DNA of 64,000 nucleotides from AC-32 sp038237925 (GTDB lineage Bacteria; Actinomycetota; Thermoleophilia; Gaiellales; Gaiellaceae): assembly GCA_038237925.1 (NCBI GenBank), contig JBBRYF010000005.1, forward strand, positions 62,001 through 126,000, read 5' to 3'. Made by a program: the position numbers and the translations under genes. The number at the start of each line of letters is the position of its first letter. Position 1 is the first letter of the stretch. Below, piece by piece: positions 8,281 to 17,075 of this stretch. The notes under the pieces were generated by a model. It was not told the origin of the DNA and ran no database searches. It saw only the letters and a list, made by a program, of their open reading frames with translations.

Positions 8281-9510
8281 CTAGCCCCCGGCTATGTGTC
8301 CGATGTCGTTTGAAAGCCCGACGAAGAAGAGCAGCAGCACGAGCGCGATGCCCACTGCGGAGACGCGCTCGTACACCGCACGGCCGACGGCGCGGCCTCG
8401 GACGCCCTCGACGATCGAGAACGCCATATGTCCGCCGTCGAGAGGCAGTAGCGGCAAGAGGTTCAGGAGCGCCAGGGAGAGACTGATGATCGCCAGGACC
8501 TGGAAGTACTCCCTGTAGCCGACCTGGACTGCCTTGCTCGATTGCTGCACGATCCCGACCGGCGTCGAGACGTCCTTTCTCCCCGAGCCGTTCGCGAGGT
8601 GGCTCAACCAGGTGCCCATCGCCTTCGTCACGAGCCAGGTGTCGTCTCCCGCGAGCACGAGCGCCCGCCCCGGGCTGTAGTGCTTGTAGCGCACCGCCGC
8701 CGGGTGGAAGCCGAGCGTGTAGACGCCCTGGGTCTTCGTCGGACGCACCGGGCGCAGCTCGACGTAGCGGCCGTTGCGCAGCACCGAGAGGACGAGCGGG
8801 CGGCCGTTGCTGTTGCGGATCGCGTCGCGCACGTCGGTGAAGGTGTAGGCCGGGACGCGGTTCACGCCGACGATGCGGTCGCCGGCGTGCAAACCGGCAC
8901 TCACCGCGGGCGTGCCTGGGATCACGTCGCCGACGCGACGCGAGGCATCGGATGGGATGCCGAGCATGTAGACCGCCGCCAGGAGCACGATCGCGAACAC
9001 GAGGTTGGTGCCCGGCCCGGCAGCGATCACCGCCAGCCGCTTCCACGTGCGCTGGCGCCAGTAGGCGTCGGTGCCGAGCCCGTCCGCGAGCTCGTTCAGC
9101 CCGCGGTCGGCAGCCTTGCGCGCCTTTGCCGACAGCGTCGCCGTGCGCAGCGCGCGCTCGAGCGTCCCGAGCTCGACGCCCGCCTGGTCGAGCTGCTCCT
9201 GTGCGACGAGGCGCTTGACCCGCTCGACGTCTGGCAGTAGGCGCGGTTCCTCGTAGAGCGCCGGCCCGAAGTGCACGTCGAGGTCCGACGGCGCCGGGCG
9301 ATGCATCCCGGGGATCTTCACGTAGCCGCCGAGCGGGACGACACCGATTCCGTACTCGATTCCCCTGCGCGTCGTCTTCAGCAGCGCCGGCGGGAAGCCA
9401 AGGTAGAACTTCCGCGGCCGCATCCCGACCGCGCGCGCTGTGAAGAAGTGGCCGGCCTCGTGGATGAGGATCAGCAGCGCGAGACCGAGGATTGCTACGA
9501 GGACACTCAC
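8281..9510 (-). CDS. rseP: RIP metalloprotease RseP (site-2 protease)
   Basis: A 409-residue membrane zinc protease of the S2P family. Its first TM helix carries the HEAGHFFTA zinc-binding site directly at the N-terminus. A PDZ domain follows in the middle (VIPGTPAVSAGLHAGDRIVGVNRVP). Later come the third zinc-ligand region LNLLPLLPLDGGHMAF and a final TM segment (GIALVLLLFFVGLSNDIG). It cleaves membrane-bound anti-sigma factors or signal peptides within the membrane. The GTG start is set by the GTGA overlap with the dxr stop. Confidence 0.95.
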   Translation of the reverse strand: MSVLVAILGLALLILIHEAGHFFTARAVGMRPRKFYLGFPPALLKTTRRGIEYGIGVVPLGGYVKIPGMHRPAPSDLDVHFGPALYEEPRLLPDVERVKRLVAQEQLDQAGVELGTLERALRTATLSAKARKAADRGLNELADGLGTDAYWRQRTWKRLAVIAAGPGTNLVFAIVLLAAVYMLGIPSDASRRVGDVIPGTPAVSAGLHAGDRIVGVNRVPAYTFTDVRDAIRNSNGRPLVLSVLRNGRYVELRPVRPTKTQGVYTLGFHPAAVRYKHYSPGRALVLAGDDTWLVTKAMGTWLSHLANGSGRKDVSTPVGIVQQSSKAVQVGYREYFQVLAIISLSLALLNLLPLLPLDGGHMAFSIVEGVRGRAVGRAVYERVSAVGIALVLLLFFVGLSNDIGHIAGG

Positions 9511-10565
9511 GTGACCGCGGCCCCTTCTGCGAGCCGCCGCGCTTCCCTGTCGGCCTCGACGAGATCCGCGAGGTCGCGGGCCGCAGCACCGTCGACCTCG
9601 GCCAGCACCTCCTCGACGGTGGCGGCGATGCCGAGGAAGGGCAGCCGCCCCTCGAGAAAAGCCGCGACCGCGACCTCGTTCGCCGCATTGAAGGCGCACG
9701 GGTAGGTGCCGCCACGCTCGCCGGCCCTTCGCGCCAGGGCTAGCAGCGGGAACGTCTCGAGGTCGGGCGGCTCGAACTCCAGGACTAGTCCCTGCGAGAA
9801 GTCGAGCGGCGGAACCGGCGTCGCTGCCCGCTCGGGGTAGGTGAGCGCGAAGGCGATCGGCACGCGCATGTCGGGGTAGCCGAGGTGGGCGAGCGACGCG
9901 CCGTCGCGGAAGCGGACGAGCGCGTGCACAATCGACGTCGGCTGGAGGACGACCTCGATCCGCTCGTAGTCGACGCCGAAGAGGAAGTGCGCCTCGATCA
10001 GCTCTAGCCCCTTGTTCGCGAGGGTCGCGGAGTCCACTGTGATCTTCGGCCCCATGCTCCAGGTCGGATGGGCCAGAGCCTCCTCCGGCGTGACCTCCTC
10101 GAGCTCGACGCGCGCGCGTCCGCGGAACGGCCCGCCGGAGCCGGTGAGGACGAGCGAGTCGACCTGCCCGGCAGAGCGACCCTCGAGGCACTGGAAGGCC
10201 GCCGAGTGCTCGCTGTCGACTGGAAGCAGGAGTCCCCCTCCCCGCTCCTGCGCAGCGAGCGCGAGCTCCCCGGCGGCGACGAGGCTTTCCTTGTTCGCGA
10301 GTGCCAGCGTCACGCCGTGCTCGAGCGCCCAGAGCGTCGCCGGCAGTCCAGCGAACCCCACGACCGCGTTCAGCACCACGTCCGGCTTCGCGCGCTCGAG
10401 CAGCTCGGGGAGGTCACCGCCGACCTGCGTCAGCGGGGCAAGGCCGTCGATCGCCTGCGACCCGGACGCGGCCGCGACGAGCTCGAGCTCCGGGTGCGCC
10501 GCGACGATCTCGAGCGCCTGGCGGCCGATGGAGCCCGTGGCCCCCAGGAGGGCGATCCGCGTCAT
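9507..10565 (-). CDS. dxr: 1-deoxy-D-xylulose 5-phosphate reductoisomerase, compact form
   Basis: A 352-residue NADPH-dependent enzyme making MEP, the first committed step of the pathway. The NADPH site is LLGATGSIGRQALEI. The substrate and metal region includes ANKESLV, PVDSEHSA, SGGPFRG and TWSMGPKITVDSATLANKG. It is shorter than the usual 380-400 residues. The region between the first Rossmann strand pair and DVVLNAVVGFAGL is about 35 residues shorter than in E. coli. All catalytic motifs remain. The ATG follows a region with no coding signal, and the gene overlaps rseP by 4 bp. Confidence 0.95.
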   Translation of the reverse strand: MTRIALLGATGSIGRQALEIVAAHPELELVAAASGSQAIDGLAPLTQVGGDLPELLERAKPDVVLNAVVGFAGLPATLWALEHGVTLALANKESLVAAGELALAAQERGGGLLLPVDSEHSAAFQCLEGRSAGQVDSLVLTGSGGPFRGRARVELEEVTPEEALAHPTWSMGPKITVDSATLANKGLELIEAHFLFGVDYERIEVVLQPTSIVHALVRFRDGASLAHLGYPDMRVPIAFALTYPERAATPVPPLDFSQGLVLEFEPPDLETFPLLALARRAGERGGTYPCAFNAANEVAVAAFLEGRLPFLGIAATVEEVLAEVDGAAARDLADLVEADREARRLAEGAAVT

Positions 10566-10600
10566 CTGCTCAAAGTGTACGACCGACCGTCGTCTGTGGA

Positions 10601-11392
10601 TTAGGTGAAGGCGAGGATCGTGTAGTACGCCGCGACCGCGGCGAAGAGGTGCGCATCGAGCCGGTCGAGCACTCCGCCGTGCCCGGCGAGCAGCCGCCCG
10701 CTGTCCTTGACGACGAAATCGCGCTTCACGGCCGACTCGAACAGGTCGCCAAGGGGCGCGACGACAGCGATCACGCCGCCGAGCACGAGCGACTCGCCGA
10801 CGCTGAGGAAGTGCTGGTGGTAGAGCGCGAAGAACGGAATCAGCACCGCTGCTGCCGTCGACGCGACCAGGCCCTCCCAGGTCTTGCCCGGCGAGATCAC
10901 CGGTGCCAGCTTGTGGCGGCCGACGAGCCGGCCGACGAAGAACGCAAGCGTGTCCGCTCCGAAGACCGCGAGCAGCACGGTGAACACCGCCAGCCGGCCG
11001 TGCTCGGGCAGCGCGCGCAGCAGCAGGACGTAGGAGAGCCCCAGCCCGACCCAACCGGCGCCGAGCACGGTGGCCGCGACCGCGACGGTCAGCGACTGCC
11101 TCGTCTCGGAGATGCCTTTCAGCAGGAACGCGAGCCCTAGGGTTGTCGCAAAGCCGCCGACCATCCACGCCGGCCCGCCGAGCTGCGCGCCGACGAGCGT
11201 CAGCAGCAGCCCCGTGTAGCCGGCGAGGACAAGCGGCCTGAGCGCCCTGGCCATCCCGTAGAACTCGTGCAGCGCGACCAGGCCTGCCGCCGCTGCGAGC
11301 AGCCAGAGCCACCACTCTCCGAGCCAGACGAGTCCGAGCACCGCGGGCAGCCCGGCGACGGCGACGAGGATGCGAGACCAGAACGAGCTCAT
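10601..11392 (-). CDS. cdsA: Phosphatidate cytidylyltransferase
   Basis: A 263-residue polytopic membrane protein that makes CDP-diacylglycerol from CTP and phosphatidate for phospholipid synthesis. About seven TM segments alternate with short loops. The CdsA signature is near the C-terminus: SAVKRDFVVKDSGRLLAGHG followed by GVLDRLDAHLFAA, with the metal-binding Asp residues present. The ATG overlaps the uppS stop by 4 bp; the gene ends 35 bp before dxr. Confidence 0.95.
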   Translation of the reverse strand: MSSFWSRILVAVAGLPAVLGLVWLGEWWLWLLAAAAGLVALHEFYGMARALRPLVLAGYTGLLLTLVGAQLGGPAWMVGGFATTLGLAFLLKGISETRQSLTVAVAATVLGAGWVGLGLSYVLLLRALPEHGRLAVFTVLLAVFGADTLAFFVGRLVGRHKLAPVISPGKTWEGLVASTAAAVLIPFFALYHQHFLSVGESLVLGGVIAVVAPLGDLFESAVKRDFVVKDSGRLLAGHGGVLDRLDAHLFAAVAAYYTILAFT

Positions 11393-12126
11393 CGCCCGCC
11401 GTAACGGCGGCGGCGCTGCGCATACGCGGCGAGGGCCTGCTCGAGGTCGTCCCGGCCGAAGTCGGGCCAGAGCCGGTCGACGAATACGAGCTCCGCGTAC
11501 GCCAGCTGCCAGAGCAGGAAGTTCGAGATGCGCAGCTCGCCGCTCGTCCGGATCAGCAGGTCCGGATCCGGGAGCTCCGGCGCATAGAGGTTCGCGCGCA
11601 CCGCGTCCTCGTCGATCTCCGCGGGATTGACACGCGCCTCGACGAGCCGCCGTGCCGCCTCGACGAGCTCCGCCCGCCCACCGTAGTCGAACGCGATCCA
11701 GAGATTGAGCCGGTCGTTGGCGTCTGTCCCCGCCTCGAGGCCCTCGATCTGTTCCCGCAGCTCGTCCGGCGCGCGGTCGCGGCGGCCCATGAAGCGCGTG
11801 CGCACTCCTTGGCGAGCGAGATCCGGGAGCTCCCGTTCGATCGTCTCGCCGAAGATCTCCATCAGCGAGTCGACCTCGCCGATGGGCCGCGACCAGTTCT
11901 CGGTGGAGAAGGCGTAGACGGCGAGCGTCTCGACGCCGAGCTCGATCGCCGCCTCGACGGTGCGACGCAGGGCCTTCGTACCCTCGCGGTGGCCGTCTGC
12001 GACCGGCAGCCCGCGGCTCTCGGCCCAGCGGCCGTTCCCGTCCATGATGATCGCGACGGTACGGGCGTCGTCTGCCCGCGCTCCTTCGTCCACGGCTTGG
12101 AGGTTCGGCGCGCTCAAGCGCGTCAC
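11389..12126 (-). CDS. uppS: Isoprenyl transferase (undecaprenyl pyrophosphate synthase family)
   Basis: A 245-residue cis-prenyltransferase extending farnesyl-PP with IPP to make the lipid carrier for cell-wall glycans. The signature VAIIMDGNGRWAESRGLPV holds the Mg-binding Asp. The second region is YAFSTENWSRP and the C-terminal signature is IRTSGELRISNFLLWQLAYA. It lies between frr and cdsA with 4-bp overlaps at both ends. The chain length of its product cannot be read from the sequence. Confidence 0.95.
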   Translation of the reverse strand: MTRLSAPNLQAVDEGARADDARTVAIIMDGNGRWAESRGLPVADGHREGTKALRRTVEAAIELGVETLAVYAFSTENWSRPIGEVDSLMEIFGETIERELPDLARQGVRTRFMGRRDRAPDELREQIEGLEAGTDANDRLNLWIAFDYGGRAELVEAARRLVEARVNPAEIDEDAVRANLYAPELPDPDLLIRTSGELRISNFLLWQLAYAELVFVDRLWPDFGRDDLEQALAAYAQRRRRYGGR

Positions 12127-12683
12127 ACCTCCATGATCTCCGCTTCCTTCTTCTTCAGCAGCTCGTCGATCTCGTGGACGTGATCGTCGGTGAGCTTCTG
12201 CACCCGCTCCTCGGCGCGATGCTCCTCGTCACTGCCGGCTTCGCCCTTGTCCACGAGCTCCTTCAGGTGGTGCATCACGTCGCGTCGCACGTTGCGGACG
12301 GCGACTCTCCCCTCCTCCGCCATCGTGCGAACCACCTTGACGAGCTCCTTGCGCCGCTCCTCGGTGAGCTGCGGGATCGGCAGCCGGATCAGCTTGCCGT
12401 CATTCGACGGCGTGAGGCCGAGGTCAGACTCCTGAATCGCCCGCTCGATCGCCGACATCGAGCCCGGATCGAACGGCTGAATCGTCAGGAGCCGGGGCTC
12501 GGGCGCGCCGATCGTGGCGAGCTGCTTCAGCGGCGTCTGCTGGCCGTAGTAATCGATCTGCACGCGGTCGAGCAGCTGCGGCGAGGCCCTGCCGGTGCGA
12601 AGCGTCCCGAACTCCGTCTGGGCGGCCTCGACGGACTTGTCCATCCGTCGCGTCGCGTCCTGAATCAGGTCATCGATCGCCAT
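12123..12683 (-). CDS. frr: Ribosome recycling factor
   Basis: A 186-residue RRF that, with EF-G, splits post-termination ribosomes. It shows the typical long helical domain I (MDKSVEAAQTEFGTLRTGRA) and the conserved C-terminal helix (VRNVRRDVMHHLKEL). The length is standard. It lies 14 bp downstream of pyrH in the conserved rpsB-tsf-pyrH-frr order and overlaps uppS. Confidence 0.97.
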   Translation of the reverse strand: MAIDDLIQDATRRMDKSVEAAQTEFGTLRTGRASPQLLDRVQIDYYGQQTPLKQLATIGAPEPRLLTIQPFDPGSMSAIERAIQESDLGLTPSNDGKLIRLPIPQLTEERRKELVKVVRTMAEEGRVAVRNVRRDVMHHLKELVDKGEAGSDEEHRAEERVQKLTDDHVHEIDELLKKKEAEIMEV

Positions 12684-12697
12684 CTGGCCTCCTTTCG

Positions 12698-13456
12698 TCA
12701 GGGGGTCGAGACGATGGTGCCGACCCGCTCGCCGTGCACGACTCTACGGATGTTTCCATCCCGAAGGGCGAAGACGTAGATCGGCAGCCGGTTGTCCATG
12801 CAGAGCGAGAGCGCGGTGGTGTCCATCACCTTCAGGCCGCGCTCGATCGCCTGCAGGTGCGTCAGCTCCGGAAGCAGCGCGGGGTCCGGGTCGACGCGCG
12901 GGTCGCCGTCGAGAACGCCTTCCACAGCGTGCTTCGCCATCAGGATCCCCTCGGCCCCGATCTCGAGCGCACGCAGAGCGGCGGCGGTGTCCGTCGTGAA
13001 GTACGGGTTGCCGGTGCCGGCGGCGAAGATAACGATGCGGCCCTTCTCGAGGTGCCGGATCGCGCGGCGGCGGATGTACGGCTCGGCGACCTCCGCGGCG
13101 GCGAGCGCCGACATGACGCGCGTGTGGGCGCCGCGGCGCTCAAGCGCGTCCTGCAGGGCCAGCGCGTTGAGCAGGGTCGCGAGCATGCCCGCGTAGTCGG
13201 CGGTCGCGCGGTCCATGCCCTCCGCGGCAGCCTCGAGCCCGCGGTAGATGTTCCCGGCACCGACGACGATCGCGAGCTCCACGCCCTCGTCCCGCACCTC
13301 CACGATCTCGCCTGCGATCGCGGCGATGCGCGCTGGATCGATCCCGTAGGCGAGCTCGCCCATGAGCGCCTCGCCCGAGAGCTTCAGCAGGACCCGCTGA
13401 AAGACCGGGTCGGCCTGTGCCTTCGGCCCGGTTTCGGCGGAGGCGGCTTCCGTCAC
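12698..13456 (-). CDS. pyrH: UMP kinase
   Basis: A 252-residue amino-acid-kinase-fold enzyme phosphorylating UMP to UDP. The nucleotide site starts with RVLLKLSGEALMG; the glycine loop VVGAGNIYRG and the later segment FAAGTGNPYFTTDTAAA match hexameric bacterial UMP kinases. The GTG start is chosen for its GTGA overlap with the tsf stop. This gives an N-terminal extension of about 20 polar residues before the kinase fold, as in other actinobacteria. Confidence 0.96.
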   Translation of the reverse strand: MTEAASAETGPKAQADPVFQRVLLKLSGEALMGELAYGIDPARIAAIAGEIVEVRDEGVELAIVVGAGNIYRGLEAAAEGMDRATADYAGMLATLLNALALQDALERRGAHTRVMSALAAAEVAEPYIRRRAIRHLEKGRIVIFAAGTGNPYFTTDTAAALRALEIGAEGILMAKHAVEGVLDGDPRVDPDPALLPELTHLQAIERGLKVMDTTALSLCMDNRLPIYVFALRDGNIRRVVHGERVGTIVSTP

Positions 13457-14256
13457 TCGGCGAGCGCGTGGCGGACGAACTCGAGCACCTCGAGCCCCGC
13501 TTCCTCGAGCGCCTTGCCGGCCGTCAGCGACGGATCGTGGATCCACGACTGCTCGCTGAGCGCCACGCCGGAGAGGAACTCCTTGCGGAGGCGGCCCTCG
13601 ACGATCTTGGTCCGCACCTCCTCGGGCTTGGACTGCACGTCCGCCTGGTTCTCGTAGATCGAGCGCTCGTTGGCGAGCTCCTCCTCCGGCACCTCGTCCA
13701 CGCTGCGGAAGCGCGGTGCTGCGAACGAGATGTGCATCGCGAGCCGCCGGGCGGCCGCGGGGTCGGAGCCCTTCACACGCACGAGGACGCCGATCTTGTT
13801 CGCCGGCGGGTGGACGTACTCGGCGAGCAGCTCGCCGTCGCCGGCCTCCATCCGCGTCGCGCCGGCGAGCTCGATGTTCTCGCCGAGCTGGGCGATGAGC
13901 TCCAGGCGCCGCTCCTCAAGGCTGGAGACGGCGTCGGGGCCGCCGGATTCGACCGCTTCGAGCACCGCCTCGGCAAACGCGAGGAACTTCTCGTTCTTCG
14001 AGACCGGCTCGGTCTCGCAGCCGACCGCGACGAGCGCGCCGATGGTGCCGGAGACCATGGCGAGCACCTCGCCCTCAGTGGTCTCGCGGCCCGCCTTCTT
14101 GCCCGCGGCCGCCATGCCCTGCTCACGCAAGAGGCGTTGCGCGGCCTCGACGTCGCCGCCGGTCTCCTCGAGCGCACGCTTGGCGTCCATCATCCCCGCG
14201 CCGGTCCGGTCGCGGAGCTCCTTGACGAGGCTCGCCGAGATCTGCACCTGGCTCAC
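13453..14256 (-). CDS. tsf: Elongation factor Ts
   Basis: A 267-residue nucleotide exchange factor for EF-Tu. The N-terminal UBA-like domain reads LVKELRDRTGAGMMDAKRAL and the core motif is VGCETEPVSKNEKF, with the TDFV-type Phe replaced in this lineage. It has the two-subdomain core of full-length EF-Ts. The GTG start overlaps the rpsB stop as GTGA, so expression is coupled to S2. Confidence 0.96.
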   Translation of the reverse strand: MSQVQISASLVKELRDRTGAGMMDAKRALEETGGDVEAAQRLLREQGMAAAGKKAGRETTEGEVLAMVSGTIGALVAVGCETEPVSKNEKFLAFAEAVLEAVESGGPDAVSSLEERRLELIAQLGENIELAGATRMEAGDGELLAEYVHPPANKIGVLVRVKGSDPAAARRLAMHISFAAPRFRSVDEVPEEELANERSIYENQADVQSKPEEVRTKIVEGRLRKEFLSGVALSEQSWIHDPSLTAGKALEEAGLEVLEFVRHALAE

Positions 14257-15089
14257 GAAGGCTCCTCGGGTGTGTCGGGGACCGGGACCGGCTCGGGAGC
14301 AGCTTCCTCGGCAGCGGGCTCGGGCGCGGCGGCCTGCTGCTCCACTTCCTCGACCGGCTCCTCCGGCTGCGTCTCCTCGGCCGGCGCGGGCGCGAAGTCC
14401 GCCGGCGCCACCTTCGACTTGCCTTCGGCGATCGCGTCGCCGATCGCGCGCACGACGAGGCTGCACGAGCGGATCGCATCGTCGTTGCCCGGGATCACGA
14501 AGTCGGCCTCGTCGGGATCGCAGTTCGTGTCCACAAGCGCGATCACCGGCAGCCCGAGCCGGCGCGCCTCCTTGACGGCCAGCTGCTCCTTGCGCAGGTC
14601 GACGATGAAGACCGCGTCCGGCTGCTTGCGCATGTCGGCGACGCCGCCGAGGTTCGCCTCGAGCTTTTCGAGCTCGGCCTGCATCGAGATTCGTTCCTTC
14701 GGCGGAAGCAGCTCGAGCTGCCCTTCGTCGCCGAGCCGTCGCAGCTCGTGCAAGCGCTCGATGCGCTCGGAGATCGTGCGCCAGTTGGTGAGCAGGCCGC
14801 CGAGCCAGCGATGGTTCACATACGGCATACCGGTGCGCTTGGCCTCCTCGGAGACCGAGTCCTGCGCCTGCTTCTTCGTGCCGACGAACAGCACGGCGCC
14901 GCCACGCTCGGCGAGGTTGTGCACGAAGCTCTGCGCCTCCTCGATGCTCGCGAGCGTCTTCTGCAAGTCGATGATGTAGATCCCGCCGCGCTCGCCGAAG
15001 ATGAAACGGCGCATCTTCGGGTTCCAGCGGCGCGTCTGGTGGCCGAAATGGACTCCGGCCTCCAGGAGCTCTCGCATGCTGACTGCCAT
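14253..15089 (-). CDS. rpsB: Ribosomal protein S2 with acidic C-terminal tail
   Basis: A 278-residue S2. The N-terminus MRELLEAGVHFGHQTRRWNPK is diagnostic, as are IDLQKTLASIEEA and the closing FVIPGNDDAIRSCSLV. A tail of about 50 residues rich in Pro, Ala and Glu (from about 228) extends beyond the E. coli protein; such tails occur in actinobacterial S2. A GAGG Shine-Dalgarno lies 8 bp before the ATG. It is the first gene of the long operon running to the HTH gene at 5168. Confidence 0.97.
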   Translation of the reverse strand: MAVSMRELLEAGVHFGHQTRRWNPKMRRFIFGERGGIYIIDLQKTLASIEEAQSFVHNLAERGGAVLFVGTKKQAQDSVSEEAKRTGMPYVNHRWLGGLLTNWRTISERIERLHELRRLGDEGQLELLPPKERISMQAELEKLEANLGGVADMRKQPDAVFIVDLRKEQLAVKEARRLGLPVIALVDTNCDPDEADFVIPGNDDAIRSCSLVVRAIGDAIAEGKSKVAPADFAPAPAEETQPEEPVEEVEQQAAAPEPAAEEAAPEPVPVPDTPEEPS

Positions 15090-15134
15090 CGGTGGTTCCT
15101 CTCTGGTTGGTTGGGCTGGTGTTGCCGACGGCGC

Positions 15135-15175
15135 CAGGTGGAACCGGCGCGCTGAGGCGCCGGCACCCCCACCTG
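15135..15175 (-). promoter_or_regulatory. Structured leader hairpin upstream of rpsB
   Basis: On the minus strand an outer 7-bp stem CAGGTGG/CCACCTG encloses an asymmetric bulge and an inner 7-bp stem CCGGCGC/GCGCCGG with a 6-nt loop. It lies about 45 nt before the rpsB start, with a small CCCGG/CCGGG hairpin further upstream. A bulged hairpin here suggests an S2-binding autoregulatory leader, but it resembles no family I can name with certainty. Confidence 0.45.
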
Positions 15176-15264
15176 CCCGGATCGCCGGGTAGGGGACGAA
15201 AAGCGTCGGAAGTGTAGCCGCCCGCTCAGGTTTGGGTGTCCGCGCGCCGATTCATCATGAACCT

Positions 15265-16212
15265 GTGGGAACAAGCCAATCGCCGCCCGCGCTCGAACAA
15301 CTTGCCGCCGAAATCCAGGCTTCCGCCTGGGATCTCGCCCTCGCGACGATCGAGGAGGGCCTGCTCGACGACCAGATCCCATCCCTGCAGCGGCTCGGGC
15401 GGCTCGGCCAGCTCGGGGATATCCCGACGTTCATCGTCGAACTCTCCCGCGAGCTCGTCGACCCGCAGCCCGAACGCATGCGGCGCGGCAGCCCCTTGGC
15501 CGCACAGGCCCGCGACCATGCACGGCAGCGCGAAGCCTTTGGCTTTGCACCACGCGAGATCGTGAGCGAGTTCCTGATCCTGCGGCGCATCCTCTGGCTG
15601 TTCGTCGCCGAGCGGGCGGCCGCGCTTGCGCCGGAGGACATGCTCGCCGCCGAGCAGCGGCTGAACGCTACCGTCGACCGCCTCGTGACCGAGTGCGTGG
15701 TCGCCTACTTCGACCGCGCGACCTCCGAGCTTGCCCACCAGGCGCGGCACGACCAGCTGACCGGGCTCCTCCACCACCAGGCGTTTCTGCTCGAGCTCGA
15801 GCTCGAGCTGGAGCGAGCGGCCCGCTACACACACGGCGTCGCCCTCGTCTTTCTCGACCTCGACCGGTTCAAGCAGATCAACGACACGCTCGGGCACCCA
15901 GTGGGCGACCGGGCACTACAGCGGCTGGCGCAGCTGTTGCGCGAATCGCTGCGCGGCTCGGACCTCGCCGGACGAATGGGAGGCGACGAGTTCGCCGCGT
16001 ACCTCGTCGAGGCCGACGACGAGGCGGGTTCGCGGCTGTTGGAACGTCTGAACGACCGCGTCGACGAACTCGTCGGTGGCGGCGAGCTCCCACCCGGCTG
16101 CACGTTCAGCGCCGGGCTCGCCCATTTCCCGGAAGAGGCGAGCGACGTCGACGCCCTTTTCCGTCTGGCCGACGAGCGGCTCTACGAGTCGAAGCGCGCC
16201 AGGGCCGCCTGA
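15265..16212 (+). CDS. GGDEF-domain diguanylate cyclase with intact inhibition site
   Basis: A protein of about 315 residues making cyclic di-GMP from two GTP. The N-terminal 150 residues are helical and resemble an RsbRD-type sensor domain (FAPREIVSEFLILRRILWLF). The GGDEF domain starts at about DQLTGLLHHQAF and has an intact active site (RMGGDEFAAYL). An RxxD inhibition site (RGSD) lies exactly five residues upstream of GGDEF, so product inhibition is expected. No TM segment is seen, so it is cytoplasmic. The GTG at 15265 is preferred; a TTG at 15232 would add 11 residues. It is divergent from rpsB, and its 3' end overlaps rluD by 31 bp. Confidence 0.9.
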   Translation: MGTSQSPPALEQLAAEIQASAWDLALATIEEGLLDDQIPSLQRLGRLGQLGDIPTFIVELSRELVDPQPERMRRGSPLAAQARDHARQREAFGFAPREIVSEFLILRRILWLFVAERAAALAPEDMLAAEQRLNATVDRLVTECVVAYFDRATSELAHQARHDQLTGLLHHQAFLLELELELERAARYTHGVALVFLDLDRFKQINDTLGHPVGDRALQRLAQLLRESLRGSDLAGRMGGDEFAAYLVEADDEAGSRLLERLNDRVDELVGGGELPPGCTFSAGLAHFPEEASDVDALFRLADERLYESKRARAA

Positions 16213-17075
16213 AGCTCCGGCGGTAGCGGCGACTCGACCTCGACACGCTCGTCGAGGAGCGGATGCGAAAACGCCAGCCGCCACGCGTGGAGGAACTGCC
16301 GCTTGAGCAGCTCGTCGGAGATGCCGTAGACCGGATCGCCGACGACGGGTAGTCCAATCGCCGCGAGGTGCACGCGGATCTGGTGCGTGCGGCCGGTCTC
16401 GAGGCGGACGTCCAGCAGCGCATGCCGGTCGAGCAGCCGTTCGACCTCGAAGTGCGTTACGGCGTCGCGCGGCGTGTCGGTGTCGAGCGAGTGGCGTGTC
16501 GGCTCGTTCCGGTCGCGCCCGATCGGCGCCTCGATCCGGCCGGTCCACGACCGCGGCCGGCCGCGGACGAGCGCCTTGTACCGCCGCTCGAGGGCGCGGG
16601 CGCGAACGAGCTCCTGCAGCTTCTCGTACGCCTCCTCGCTGCGTGCGACCACGAGCAGGCCCGAGGTGTCCTGGTCGAGCCGGTGGACGATCCCGGGGCG
16701 CTCCTCGTCGCCGCCCGCCGCGAGGCCGACCAGGCCGTGGACCAGCGTGCCGGTCGCGTGGCCGGCTGAGGGATGGACGACGACCCCGGCGGGCTTGTCC
16801 ACGACGAGCAGGTGCTCGTCCTCAAAGGCGATGCGGAGCGGCACGTCCTCGTGCTCGAGCTCGTGCTCGACGCGCTCGGGCACCTTCAGCTCGAGCTGCT
16901 CGCCACCTTCGAGCCGGTGGCTCTTCGCCCGGCCCTCGCCGTCGACGACCACTCCACCCTCGGCCAGCAGTCGCTCGGCGGCCGCGCGTGAGCCGACCTC
17001 GGGCAGCGAGGCTACGAAGCGATCGAGCCGCTCGCCCGCGGCCTCGGCAGGAACGACGACGCGGCGCGCGGTCAG
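16182..17075 (-). CDS. rluD: RluD-type 23S rRNA pseudouridine synthase
   Basis: About 297 residues. The N-terminal S4-like RNA-binding domain (RLDRFVASLPEVGSRAAAERLL) is followed by the catalytic domain with HRLDQDTSGLLVVAR, whose Asp is the nucleophile. ETGRTHQIRVHLAAIGLPVVG further supports the RluA/RluD family that modifies helix 69 of 23S rRNA. No ATG, GTG or TTG lies in frame before the S4 domain. The best start is a CTG overlapping the lspA stop (CTGA); this boundary is inferred. Confidence 0.9.
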   Translation of the reverse strand: MTARRVVVPAEAAGERLDRFVASLPEVGSRAAAERLLAEGGVVVDGEGRAKSHRLEGGEQLELKVPERVEHELEHEDVPLRIAFEDEHLLVVDKPAGVVVHPSAGHATGTLVHGLVGLAAGGDEERPGIVHRLDQDTSGLLVVARSEEAYEKLQELVRARALERRYKALVRGRPRSWTGRIEAPIGRDRNEPTRHSLDTDTPRDAVTHFEVERLLDRHALLDVRLETGRTHQIRVHLAAIGLPVVGDPVYGISDELLKRQFLHAWRLAFSHPLLDERVEVESPLPPELQAALARFDS

